Positions 47,752 through 56,130 of a DNA stretch of 64,000 nt are shown here, piece by piece. This stretch comes from an uncultured Clostridia bacterium (GTDB taxonomy: Bacteria > Bacillota > Clostridia > Oscillospirales > Oscillospiraceae). Under the pieces are notes generated by a model. It was given only the letters and a program-made list of their open reading frames with translations. It searched no databases and was not told where the DNA came from. A program made the position numbers and the translations under genes. The stretch covers positions 1 to 64,000 of the forward strand of contig CAMCSE010000002.1 in assembly GCA_945877515.1 (NCBI GenBank). The letters run 5' to 3'. The number at the start of each line of letters is the position of its first letter. Position 1 is the stretch's first letter.

Positions 47752-48882
47752 TTATGTCCACAGCTGTATTCTGGCATCGTAGTTCCGCACGGAGCGCACC
47801 AGCTCCTCGTCCAGCAGCGCGGTGATCTGGTCGGGGGTGCCCTGCACCCACAAGCCCAGCACGTCCAGCCCGTCCTCCTCCAGATTCAGCAGCATCTCCT
47901 TGTAGCGGTACGGCTCGTCGGGGCCGGCCTCCGCCACCTCCGGGTGGTCGGCCAGATACTGCACCATCGCCCGGAAGTGCTGTGTGATGTCCTCACCGGT
48001 GAGGTTTTTGTACTCCTGCAGCTGCATGCCCGGATAGTCCTCCTCCAGATCATCGCCGTAGGCGAGCATCATGTGCTGTAAGGAGCAGTGCAGCGAGTCA
48101 TAGTTGTACGCCCCGTTCACCCACACGTTGGCGGACAGGAAATCCACGTCCGGATGCCGCGCCATGATGTCCGCCAGCTCATCCACCGTCAGCACCTTGT
48201 GGAAGGACACGGCGGATGTGAGGCGCATATACTCCGGCAGCGCGTCCAGCGCCGCCTGCCCGGTATCGCCGCTCCAGACGTCGTTTCTGCCCGGATTCCT
48301 GTTGTCGTAGAAGAAGCCGCTGTACATATACCCGATGGCGTGCAAGTCGCCGCTGTTCAGCTGTCCGACGTGCCCCAGCGACAGTCCCACCTGCGTCTGG
48401 ATGTGGAAGCGGTGGCTGCCGGTGCGGTCGTAGAACATCAGCCGCAGGGTATCGCGCATGAAGCCGCTGTGCTCGGCGTAGCTGCCGTAATAGTCGCCCA
48501 GCGGCATATACAGTCCCGCCAGCGCCGACATGCCCACGTCGAACGTCGGGTAGCCGCTGCCATCGACGAGGTCGTCCGTGTACACCCGCCGGTTCAGCAG
48601 GGGCGATACCACCAATTGCAGCAGCAGCACCACCGCCAGCACCGCCGCCGTCGATATCAGCACGATGTTCCGTGTGCGGCGGTTCAGGCGGCGCTTCACC
48701 GCCTTCGTCTCCGCGCTGGCCGCGGCCGCCGCGTCCTCCGGCAGCTCCGGAAGCTCCTGCTCCGCCAGATAGTCCTCGATCAGCCGGTATTTCTCCAGCT
48801 CCCGCTCCACCAGCGCCGTCTCCTCGGCGGTGGCGGTGTGTGCCTGATAATGGGCAAAGGCCGTCTCAAAATTCATAGCCAT
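47752..48882 (-). CDS. Anti-sigma-factor-like membrane protein
   Basis: 376 aa with one TM, overlaps end of ECF sigma gene. Confidence 0.7.
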   Translation of the reverse strand: MAMNFETAFAHYQAHTATAEETALVERELEKYRLIEDYLAEQELPELPEDAAAAASAETKAVKRRLNRRTRNIVLISTAAVLAVVLLLQLVVSPLLNRRVYTDDLVDGSGYPTFDVGMSALAGLYMPLGDYYGSYAEHSGFMRDTLRLMFYDRTGSHRFHIQTQVGLSLGHVGQLNSGDLHAIGYMYSGFFYDNRNPGRNDVWSGDTGQAALDALPEYMRLTSAVSFHKVLTVDELADIMARHPDVDFLSANVWVNGAYNYDSLHCSLQHMMLAYGDDLEEDYPGMQLQEYKNLTGEDITQHFRAMVQYLADHPEVAEAGPDEPYRYKEMLLNLEEDGLDVLGLWVQGTPDQITALLDEELVRSVRNYDARIQLWT

Positions 48883-49357
48883 CCTCCTCCATTTTCTGCC
48901 GCAACCGCGTCCGTGCCCGGCGCAGCCGCTGGCGTATCACAGCGGGCGTCACGCCCAGCGCCGCCGCCAGCTCCGCCCCCGACAGGTGCGCGAAGCAGTA
49001 CAGCGTCAGCACCTCCCGGTCGCCTGCGCCCAGCCGCTCCATGGCGCGGTACAGCGCAGCCGCGTCCTCCCGCCGCAGGAGAACGCTCTCCGGCGTGGCG
49101 GCGTCCGCCGTCTCCGGTACGTCCTCGTCGGACAGATGCTTCTGCCGCCGCAGGTGGTCGATGATGAGATTCCGCAGCACCCGGAACAGCCAGCTGCGAA
49201 AGCTGACAACCCCGTCCGGCAGCGCCAGCCACGCCCGGCAGAAGGCCTCCTGCACCATGTCCTCCGCCAGCGGGCGGCTGCGGCACAGCCCCTGCGCGTA
49301 CAGAAGCGCCGCGGCATAGTGCTGCCGGTACAGCTGCTCGAATATGTCCTTGTCCAC
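48866..49357 (-). CDS. ECF RNA polymerase sigma factor
   Basis: LAEDMVQEAFCRAWLAL, HLSGAELAAALGVTPAVIRQRLRRARTRLR. Confidence 0.9.
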   Translation of the reverse strand: MDKDIFEQLYRQHYAAALLYAQGLCRSRPLAEDMVQEAFCRAWLALPDGVVSFRSWLFRVLRNLIIDHLRRQKHLSDEDVPETADAATPESVLLRREDAAALYRAMERLGAGDREVLTLYCFAHLSGAELAAALGVTPAVIRQRLRRARTRLRQKMEEDGYEF

Positions 49358-49561
49358 GGCGTCTCACCACCTTCTGTCTCTATAACGAACGAGCGGGGAA
49401 AATGTGACAGCTATGCGCACACAGAGAAATGCAGCAGACCCTTCGGCCTGCTGCATGCTTGCTGCGCCTATTTGGTACCGCCGCGTTGTGCGGCAAGGGC
49501 TGCTGCCATTGTACCGGAGGAGCCGTGCCCTGTCAACCGCTTTGACCGGCAGCGTCCGCGT

Positions 49562-50125
49562 TCATAGCGCCGCGATCTCCGCGCCCAGCGCGGCGGCGTC
49601 CTCCCGGTCGTGGGTGACGCATACCACCGCCGCGCCATTCCGGTGCCGCAGGATATACGCCGCCGCCTGCTGCCGCGTCTCCGCGTCCAGCCCCTTGAAC
49701 GGCTCGTCCAGCAGCAGAAGCCCGCCGCCGAAGCACACCGCCCTGGCGATAGCCACCCGCCGCCGCTGTCCGCCGGACATCTCCTCCACCGGCTGGTGCA
49801 GCTGGCCGCCCAGCCCCAGCTCCGTCAGGTGCGCCTCTATTGTCGCCGAATCCATGCGCCGTCCCGTTGCCAGGCGCACGTTCTCCACGGCGCTCATGTG
49901 GCCGCACAGCCGATCCTCCTGGAACACATACCCGATCCGCTCCGGCACATCCCGCACCGTGCCGCTGTCCGGCTTTTCCAGCCCGGCCATACACCGCAGC
50001 AGCGTGGTTTTGCCCCAGCCGGAGGGCGCCATCAGGCACAGCACCGCCCCCGCCGGCACCGTAAGGCTTACATTCTCCAGCACCGGCTTGTCTCCGAATC
50101 TCTTGTACAGATGCTCCGCTCTCAT
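49562..50125 (-). CDS. ABC transporter ATP-binding protein (NitT/TauT type)
   Basis: MAPSGWGKTTLLRCMAG, MSGGQRRRVAIARAV. Confidence 0.9.
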   Translation of the reverse strand: MRAEHLYKRFGDKPVLENVSLTVPAGAVLCLMAPSGWGKTTLLRCMAGLEKPDSGTVRDVPERIGYVFQEDRLCGHMSAVENVRLATGRRMDSATIEAHLTELGLGGQLHQPVEEMSGGQRRRVAIARAVCFGGGLLLLDEPFKGLDAETRQQAAAYILRHRNGAAVVCVTHDREDAAALGAEIAAL

Positions 50126-50877
50126 GTCCGTCCCCCCTTCGCCCAGCGGCAGCACCGCCGCAGCAGCGCCAGCACCGCCCGCTCAAACAGGGCGCTCAGC
50201 GCCACGATCACCGCCGTCCACGCCAGCAGGTCGCCGGTCTGCAAATAGATCTTGGCCTCATACAGCTTTTCTCCGATGGAGCCGCCCACCACGCCGATGA
50301 CCTCCGCCGCCACGCCCGCCTTCCAGCTCATGCCCAGCGCCGCGGCGCTGCCTGCCAGCAGGAACGGCTCCGCCGCCGGCAGCAGGATGCACCGCGCCTG
50401 CCGCAGCCACGGCACCCGGAACACCCGCGCCATCTCCAGCAGCTCCCGGTCGGCGCTGCGTATGCCCGCCAGCACATTGGTGTACAGAATGGGGAACACC
50501 ATCAGGAACGAGATGAACAGCGGCAGCGCCGACGTGCGCATCCAGATCAGCGCCAGAATGATGAACGACGCCACCGGCACCGACTTGATGACCAGCACAT
50601 AGGGGCGCAGCAGCACGTCCACCACCGGCCACCGCCCGGCGGCAAAGGCCAGCGCCGTGCCCAGCACCAGCGCCGCGCCGAAGCCTCCGGCAATGCGGCA
50701 GAAGCTGAACCACACCGCCCGCCAGAAGCCGCCGTCGGGCAGCAGGGCGGCCAGACGCACCAGCACCGCCGCCGGCGACGGCAGCAGCAGCGCCGAGCCC
50801 ACGGCCATAGATGCCGCCTGCCACACCAGCACCGCCAGCGCCGCCGCGCCGATGCGCTGCCACGTTACCTTTTTCAT
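50122..50877 (-). CDS. ABC transporter permease (NitT/TauT type)
   Basis: 255 aa; LGMSWKAGVAAEVIG EAA-like motif. Confidence 0.9.
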   Translation of the reverse strand: MKKVTWQRIGAAALAVLVWQAASMAVGSALLLPSPAAVLVRLAALLPDGGFWRAVWFSFCRIAGGFGAALVLGTALAFAAGRWPVVDVLLRPYVLVIKSVPVASFIILALIWMRTSALPLFISFLMVFPILYTNVLAGIRSADRELLEMARVFRVPWLRQARCILLPAAEPFLLAGSAAALGMSWKAGVAAEVIGVVGGSIGEKLYEAKIYLQTGDLLAWTAVIVALSALFERAVLALLRRCCRWAKGGRT

Positions 50878-51884
50878 GCGTCCATCCAATAGAAGCCGTC
50901 GTCGGGCATCGCGCCGCCCACGGCCTCCGGCTTCAGGTCATACAGCGTCTGCAAATAGCCGCCCACGGCGGTCTTCATATCCCCGCCGGTGATGCACACC
51001 AGATTGCACTCCGGCAGCGCTTTTTCCGCCACCGCCGCTTTGACGATGCCGTATTTCTCCACCAGCACCGCCGCCTCCGCCGGGTTCGCATTGGCGTAGT
51101 CCGTGCTGGCGGCGTACTCGCTCAGGAATGTGCGCACCGCCGCCGGATGCTCGTCGGCAAAGGCCTTCCGCGCCACCAGCACCGAGGTGATGAGCCGGCT
51201 GCCGTTGTCCAGCTTGTCCCACTCCGCGCTCAGGTCGAGAGCCACGCGCAGCCCCTCCACCTGACCCTGCGCCACGGTGACGAAGGGCTGGGGCAGCATG
51301 GCCACCACGTTCTCCTGCTCCGCCATCAGCGCCACGATCTCCGTGGGCTCGCTCTTCCACTCCACCTGCACGTCCGTGCCCAGCGTCAGCCCGTGCTGGC
51401 TCAGCAGGTACGTCAGCGCGTACTCCGGCGTAGCGCCCTTGCCGGTGGCATAGATGGTCTTGCCGCTGAGAGAGGCCACGTCCGTCACCGTCTCGCCGCC
51501 CTTTTCCACCATATACAGCACGCCCAGCGTGCCGGCGGCCAGCAGCTCCACGCCGCCCTCCGTCTGGCTGTACAGGATGGCCGCTACGTTGGCGGGCACC
51601 GCAACGATGTCCAGCTCGCCCTGCACCAGCTGCGGCGTCAGCTCATTGGCGCTGGCCGCCATGGTGAATTCGTACCCGTTCTCCGTGGCGCCGCTCTCCG
51701 CGTCGTCCAGCAGCTTCACCATGCCCATGGAGGTGGGCCCCTTCAGCCCGCCCAACCGCACAGTGACCGGCTGGGCGGCGGATTTGTCGCCATCCTCATT
51801 GGGCATAGGTGTTTTCGGCGTTACGCAGGCGCACAGCGTCAGTGCCAGCGTCAGCGCCAGCAGCAGGGATATCATTTTTTTCAT
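50874..51884 (-). CDS. ABC transporter substrate-binding lipoprotein (NMT1-like)
   Basis: Lipobox LALTLCAC; RLGGLKGPTSMGMVKLLDDAE. Confidence 0.9.
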   Translation of the reverse strand: MKKMISLLLALTLALTLCACVTPKTPMPNEDGDKSAAQPVTVRLGGLKGPTSMGMVKLLDDAESGATENGYEFTMAASANELTPQLVQGELDIVAVPANVAAILYSQTEGGVELLAAGTLGVLYMVEKGGETVTDVASLSGKTIYATGKGATPEYALTYLLSQHGLTLGTDVQVEWKSEPTEIVALMAEQENVVAMLPQPFVTVAQGQVEGLRVALDLSAEWDKLDNGSRLITSVLVARKAFADEHPAAVRTFLSEYAASTDYANANPAEAAVLVEKYGIVKAAVAEKALPECNLVCITGGDMKTAVGGYLQTLYDLKPEAVGGAMPDDGFYWMDA

Positions 51885-51940
51885 GTTGTTTTCTCCTTTC
51901 CGTGATACGGTCTCTTATACAAAGCTGTCGTGCAGCATGC

Positions 51941-52207
51941 CTATCTGTCTTCTATCGGTGTGATCACGTTGGAGTACAGCGTTTTGGCGCTTACGCCCTC
52001 CAGCCGGCCCATCCTCCCGCTGAGGGCGGAGATCACGTCCTGCGGTGCGTCCAGCACCGCCGAAATGATGTTCACGCCCCGCGCCCGGTAGGGCACGCCC
52101 ATCCGCCCGATCACATATTCGCTGTACCGGTGCAGCAGCTCGTTGACCTCCGCCGCCCGCTCCGGCTCCTCCACGATGATCCCCATGAGAGCCACCCGTG
52201 TTTCCAT
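51941..52207 (-). CDS. TM1266-type iron-only hydrogenase system regulator
   Basis: METRVALMGIIVEEPERAAEVNELLHRYSEYVIGRMGVPYRARGVNIISAVLDAPQDVISALSGRMGRLEGVSAKTLYS. Confidence 0.85.
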   Translation of the reverse strand: METRVALMGIIVEEPERAAEVNELLHRYSEYVIGRMGVPYRARGVNIISAVLDAPQDVISALSGRMGRLEGVSAKTLYSNVITPIEDR

Positions 52208-52230
52208 AGATACCACCTCTTTTCCGCAAA

Positions 52231-52262
52231 ACAAAAAAGCCGCGCCGCTCCCGCGACACGAC
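52231..52262 (-). terminator. Intrinsic terminator within the 5' leader (putative attenuator)
   Basis: RNA GUCGUGUCGC-GGGA-GCGGCGCGGC-UUUUUUG, 10-bp stem with G-U pairs, 24 nt before the start codon. Confidence 0.65.
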
Positions 52263-52435
52263 CACAGCGCCCGCTTCGCGGGCGCGGAATATATGGCGCA
52301 TCTTCCGTCTCAAGCGCACTTTCGACGTCAGCAGCTTGTCCGTATTCTACGGCAGGAATCGCCGTCTGTCAAGCCCCCTTCAAGGAGAGAAAGGGTGGGG
52401 CTGTATGGGAGATACAGCCCCACCCAGGGAAGCGA

Positions 52436-53758
52436 TCAGTTCTTTTCGCCGGCGCGCCGGGCAGGCTCCTCCCTGCGGCGCACGCTGGGCAGCATGGTCA
52501 CAAGCTGCGCGGCCAGTCCGAACACAACGGCGGGCAGCACCCAGCTCAGCCCCAGGTCATACAGCGGCAGCGCCTCTACCAGCGGCACGGACACGCCGTA
52601 GGTGTGCAGCGTACACAGCACGCTGGTCATCAGCGCGCCGATCACCGCGCCGCGGCTGACAAAATCGTGTACTTTGGGCATAATAAGGGAGATGCAGATA
52701 AGCACCAGCGCAGGGGGATATACGACATCCAGCACCGGTGCGGCCACCGCCACGATACGATCCAGTCCCAGATTGGACACCACGGCGCTGAACACGCATA
52801 TCGCCGCCACGAAGGCCTTGTAGCTCACCTTGCCCCGGCACAGCTCGGAGAAATACGCCGCCGCAGAGCTGGTCAGCGCGATGGCCGTGGTGACGCAGGC
52901 CAGACCCACCACCACGCCGAAGATGACCACGCCGGTCTTGCCCATCAGCGCCTCCACGATGGCCATGATCAGCGCGGCGCGGCCGATGGAGCCGGTGTAC
53001 TGCGTGGACACGGTGGCGCCCAGATAGGCCAGGCCCATATACACCGCCAGCAGCAGCACGCCCGCCAGCAGCGCGGCACCGCCCACCACGCGGAGCTGGC
53101 TCTTGCCCTGCTTATAGCCCTTGGCGGTGACGCTCTGCAAAATAATGATGCCGAAGGGCAGCGCGGCCAGCGCGTCCATGGTCTGGTAGCCCGCCTTGAT
53201 GCCGGTGACGGTCACATTGCTGATCTGCGGCAGGGCGGCGATCTCGCCCAGCGGGGTCACGATGCCCTTGATGATGATGGCGAACAGTCCCACCAGCAGC
53301 AGCGGCGTGAGCACCTTGCCCACGATGTCCACCACGGCGGACTCCTTCAGGCACAGCACAAGGATCAGCGCAAAAAATGCCACGGAGAACACCACCGGCG
53401 ACACGCCGCTCAGGTTGGGGGCGATGGCCATTTCGTAGGCGCTGGCGCTGGTGCGGGGGATGGCCACCATGGGGCCGATGCACAGCACGATGGCGCACAT
53501 AAGGATCTCGGCGGGGAGCTTGCCCGCGCGCCGCAGCACCTGCTCGCTGCTGCCCACGCGCAGCAGCGCAAACATGCCCATCATGGCAAGGCCGATGTCC
53601 GCGATGAAGTACGCGGAAAAGCCCTCCAGCCAGCGGCTTCCGGCCTCCATGCCCAAAAAGGGCGGGAATATGACGTTTCCCGCGCCGAAAAACATGGAAA
53701 ACAGCGCAAAGCCCACTATGACGATCTCGCCGAGGGCGTTTTTCTTCTGTCCGTTCAT
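52436..53758 (-). CDS. brnQ: Branched-chain amino acid carrier, BrnQ family
   Basis: 440 aa; FALFSMFFGAGNVIFPPFLGMEAG. Confidence 0.92.
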   Translation of the reverse strand: MNGQKKNALGEIVIVGFALFSMFFGAGNVIFPPFLGMEAGSRWLEGFSAYFIADIGLAMMGMFALLRVGSSEQVLRRAGKLPAEILMCAIVLCIGPMVAIPRTSASAYEMAIAPNLSGVSPVVFSVAFFALILVLCLKESAVVDIVGKVLTPLLLVGLFAIIIKGIVTPLGEIAALPQISNVTVTGIKAGYQTMDALAALPFGIIILQSVTAKGYKQGKSQLRVVGGAALLAGVLLLAVYMGLAYLGATVSTQYTGSIGRAALIMAIVEALMGKTGVVIFGVVVGLACVTTAIALTSSAAAYFSELCRGKVSYKAFVAAICVFSAVVSNLGLDRIVAVAAPVLDVVYPPALVLICISLIMPKVHDFVSRGAVIGALMTSVLCTLHTYGVSVPLVEALPLYDLGLSWVLPAVVFGLAAQLVTMLPSVRRREEPARRAGEKN

Positions 53759-54046
53759 TATGGTTTCTCCATTTCTCTCTTGTTCCGGCCCCGTCCTGTG
53801 CGGGGCGCGCAGCGCGCCGTGCGCGATGTATTTCCTGCATATAGGGTATCATTTTTTTCATCATTACGGAAATGACACTTATCAAACGCGGCATGAATTT
53901 AATTGATGACGCACAAAATATGATAGGATGCGCTTTATTCCTTATTGGAAAGTTTACAATGAGGCCATTGAACGGCAAGTCCCTTTGTGATATAGTTAAA
54001 AAACAAGGCTCACATTTTGTTGTTTTTGTGCAGAAAGCGAGGCACT

Positions 54047-54913
54047 ATGGACGATAAAAAGCTGCGGGCACTGCTGACAGCGGTGCAATGCGGCAGCTTC
54101 GGAAAAGCGACGGCGCAGCTGGGCTATACCCAGTCCGCCATGACCCATCTGGTCAACAAGCTGGAGGCCGAGCTGGGCTGCACCCTCCTGTCCCGCAGCA
54201 GCCACGGCGTCCGGCTCTCGGAGGAGGGCGAGCACCTGCTGCCCTATATGCAGGACTATCTCCGCGCCAGCGATGCCCTGCGGCAGGAGGCGGCGCTGCA
54301 GGGGGAATCCCACAACCACGTCCTGCGCATCGGCTGCTTTGCCAGTATCGCCCGGGCGCGGCTCCCGGCGCTGCTGGCCAAATTCCGCAAGCTGCACCCG
54401 GAGATCAAGATCGATGTGCTGGTGGGCGGCTATGAGCTGGCTGCGGCGCTGGAGGAGGAACGGGTGCAGCTGGCGCTGGTGGAGGAGTCCTGCGGCAGGG
54501 GCTTCTACTGGACGCCGCTTACAGACGCGCCGCTGGTGGCGGTGGTCCCGCCGGACTTCCCCTGGCAGGAGGATACCATCCCGCTGGAGCGGCTGCTGCA
54601 GGAGACGTTCCTCTCCTGCCCGGAGCAGTATGTGGCGCGGCTGCTGCCGCCGGGATCGCCCCTGCTGGAGGTCACCGCCTCGGACGATGCCGCCATACTG
54701 TCCATGGTGGCTGCGGGGCTGGGCGTGTCCGTGCTGTCGTCCTTCTCGCTGGCGGGCTATGAGGGGCAGGTGCAGGTGCTGCCGCTGTCGGAGCCGCTGT
54801 TCCGGCGGCTGGGCGCGGCGGTCAAGACCCCGCCCCCGGCCAACAGCGCCGCCCGGCACTTCCTCGCCTTTCTGAAGCGGCAATACCCCAACAAGCCCAC
54901 CGACAATCCCTGA
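54047..54913 (+). CDS. LysR family transcriptional regulator
   Basis: LRALLTAVQCGSFGKATAQLGYTQSAMTHLVNKLEAELGCTLLSRSSHGVRLSEEG. Confidence 0.92.
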   Translation: MDDKKLRALLTAVQCGSFGKATAQLGYTQSAMTHLVNKLEAELGCTLLSRSSHGVRLSEEGEHLLPYMQDYLRASDALRQEAALQGESHNHVLRIGCFASIARARLPALLAKFRKLHPEIKIDVLVGGYELAAALEEERVQLALVEESCGRGFYWTPLTDAPLVAVVPPDFPWQEDTIPLERLLQETFLSCPEQYVARLLPPGSPLLEVTASDDAAILSMVAAGLGVSVLSSFSLAGYEGQVQVLPLSEPLFRRLGAAVKTPPPANSAARHFLAFLKRQYPNKPTDNP

Positions 54914-54927
54914 CAGGAGGTTTTCTT

Positions 54928-55902
54928 ATGTGTACTGCGGCCACCTATCTGACCGACCATTTCTTCTTCGGGCGCAATCTCGACTATGAGCGCGGCTTCG
55001 GCGAGCGCGTCACCGTCACGCCCCGGAGCTTTCCTCTGCCCATGCGCCATCTGAATGAGGTGACACAGCACTACGCCATGATCGGCATGGCGTCGGTGCA
55101 GGCGGGCTATCCCCTGTACTACGACGCGGTGAACGAGAAGGGGCTGTGCATCGCCGGGCTGAACTTCGTGTCCAGCGCCGTCTACCGCCCCTGCCCGGCG
55201 GAGGGGCGCGGCGTGGCGCAGTTCGAGCTGATCCCGTGGCTGCTGGGCAGCTGCGCCGGGGTGGACGAGGCCTGCCGGCTGCTGGAGGGCGTCTGCATCA
55301 CCGACGACGCCTTTCTGCCTGGGCTGCCTCCGGCCAAGCTCCACTGGCTGCTGGCTGACCGGCGGCGCTGCGTGGTGATCGAGCAGACCGCCGACGGTCT
55401 GCACATCTACGACGATCCCGCCGGCGTGCTGACCAACGAGCCGCCCTTCCCCCTGCAAATGTTCCAGCTGAACAACTACGCCCAGCTGTCCGCCCGCCCG
55501 CCGGAGAACCGCTTCTCCCCTGCCCTGCCGCTGCGAGCCTACAGCCGGGGCATGGGCGCCATGGGGCTGCCCGGCGATCTGTCGTCCCAGTCCCGGTTCA
55601 TCCGCACCGCCTTTACCCGGCTGAACAGCGCGTCCGGCACCGGCGTAGCCGAGGGCGCCAGCCAGCTGTTCCACATTCTGGGAGCGGCGGCGCAGCAGCG
55701 GGGCTGCTGCGTGCTGGAGGACGGCGCCTGCGAGCTGACGCTCTACACCTCCTGCTGCGACGCCGACACGGGCGTGTATTACTACACCACCTACGACAGC
55801 GGACACGTCTCCGCCGTGGACATGCACCGGGAGGAGCTGGACGGCGCGGTGCTGATCTCCTACCCGCTGGACGATGTATGGCAGGTGCGGCTCCAGAACT
55901 GA
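54928..55902 (+). CDS. Choloylglycine hydrolase family protein (probable bile salt hydrolase)
   Basis: Cys2 nucleophile MCTAATYLTDHFFFGRNLDYE, NEKGLCIAGLNF, GVLTNEPPF, SRFIRTAFT. Confidence 0.85.
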   Translation: MCTAATYLTDHFFFGRNLDYERGFGERVTVTPRSFPLPMRHLNEVTQHYAMIGMASVQAGYPLYYDAVNEKGLCIAGLNFVSSAVYRPCPAEGRGVAQFELIPWLLGSCAGVDEACRLLEGVCITDDAFLPGLPPAKLHWLLADRRRCVVIEQTADGLHIYDDPAGVLTNEPPFPLQMFQLNNYAQLSARPPENRFSPALPLRAYSRGMGAMGLPGDLSSQSRFIRTAFTRLNSASGTGVAEGASQLFHILGAAAQQRGCCVLEDGACELTLYTSCCDADTGVYYYTTYDSGHVSAVDMHREELDGAVLISYPLDDVWQVRLQN

Positions 55903-55908
55903 GCTGCA

Positions 55909-56130
55909 TCACCCGAACAGATCCCCGCACAGCTCCCACACGGGGCTGCCCTCGTAGTGCTGGCGGATGCTTTTGCCGGAGTAGGCGGAGCGGTTCTCCC
56001 GGTCGGCTCCGGCATCAATAAGAAGCCGGAAAATGCGGCGGATGCCGTGGTAATAGTATCCGGGTGTACTTTCTTTACCGGCATCGATCTCCGGAATTAA
56101 CTTTTTGTTGTTATACCCCGTAGTTCCTGA
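55909..56130 (-). pseudogene. Host ankyrin-like gene fragment, in frame with the prophage recombinase
   Basis: IRRIFRLLIDAGADRENRSAYSGKSIRQHYEGSPVWELCGDLFG* at the end of the recombinase ORF, beyond a terminator hairpin; boundary approximate. Confidence 0.5.

Noticed and set aside
44970-47825. 951-aa plus-strand ORF
   Set aside because: Out-of-frame shadow of the Na/Pi transporter and antisense to the aldo/keto reductase; no recognisable domains.
51809-53875. 688-aa plus-strand ORF
   Set aside because: Antisense to brnQ; repetitive H/Q/R/G composition, no RBS support.
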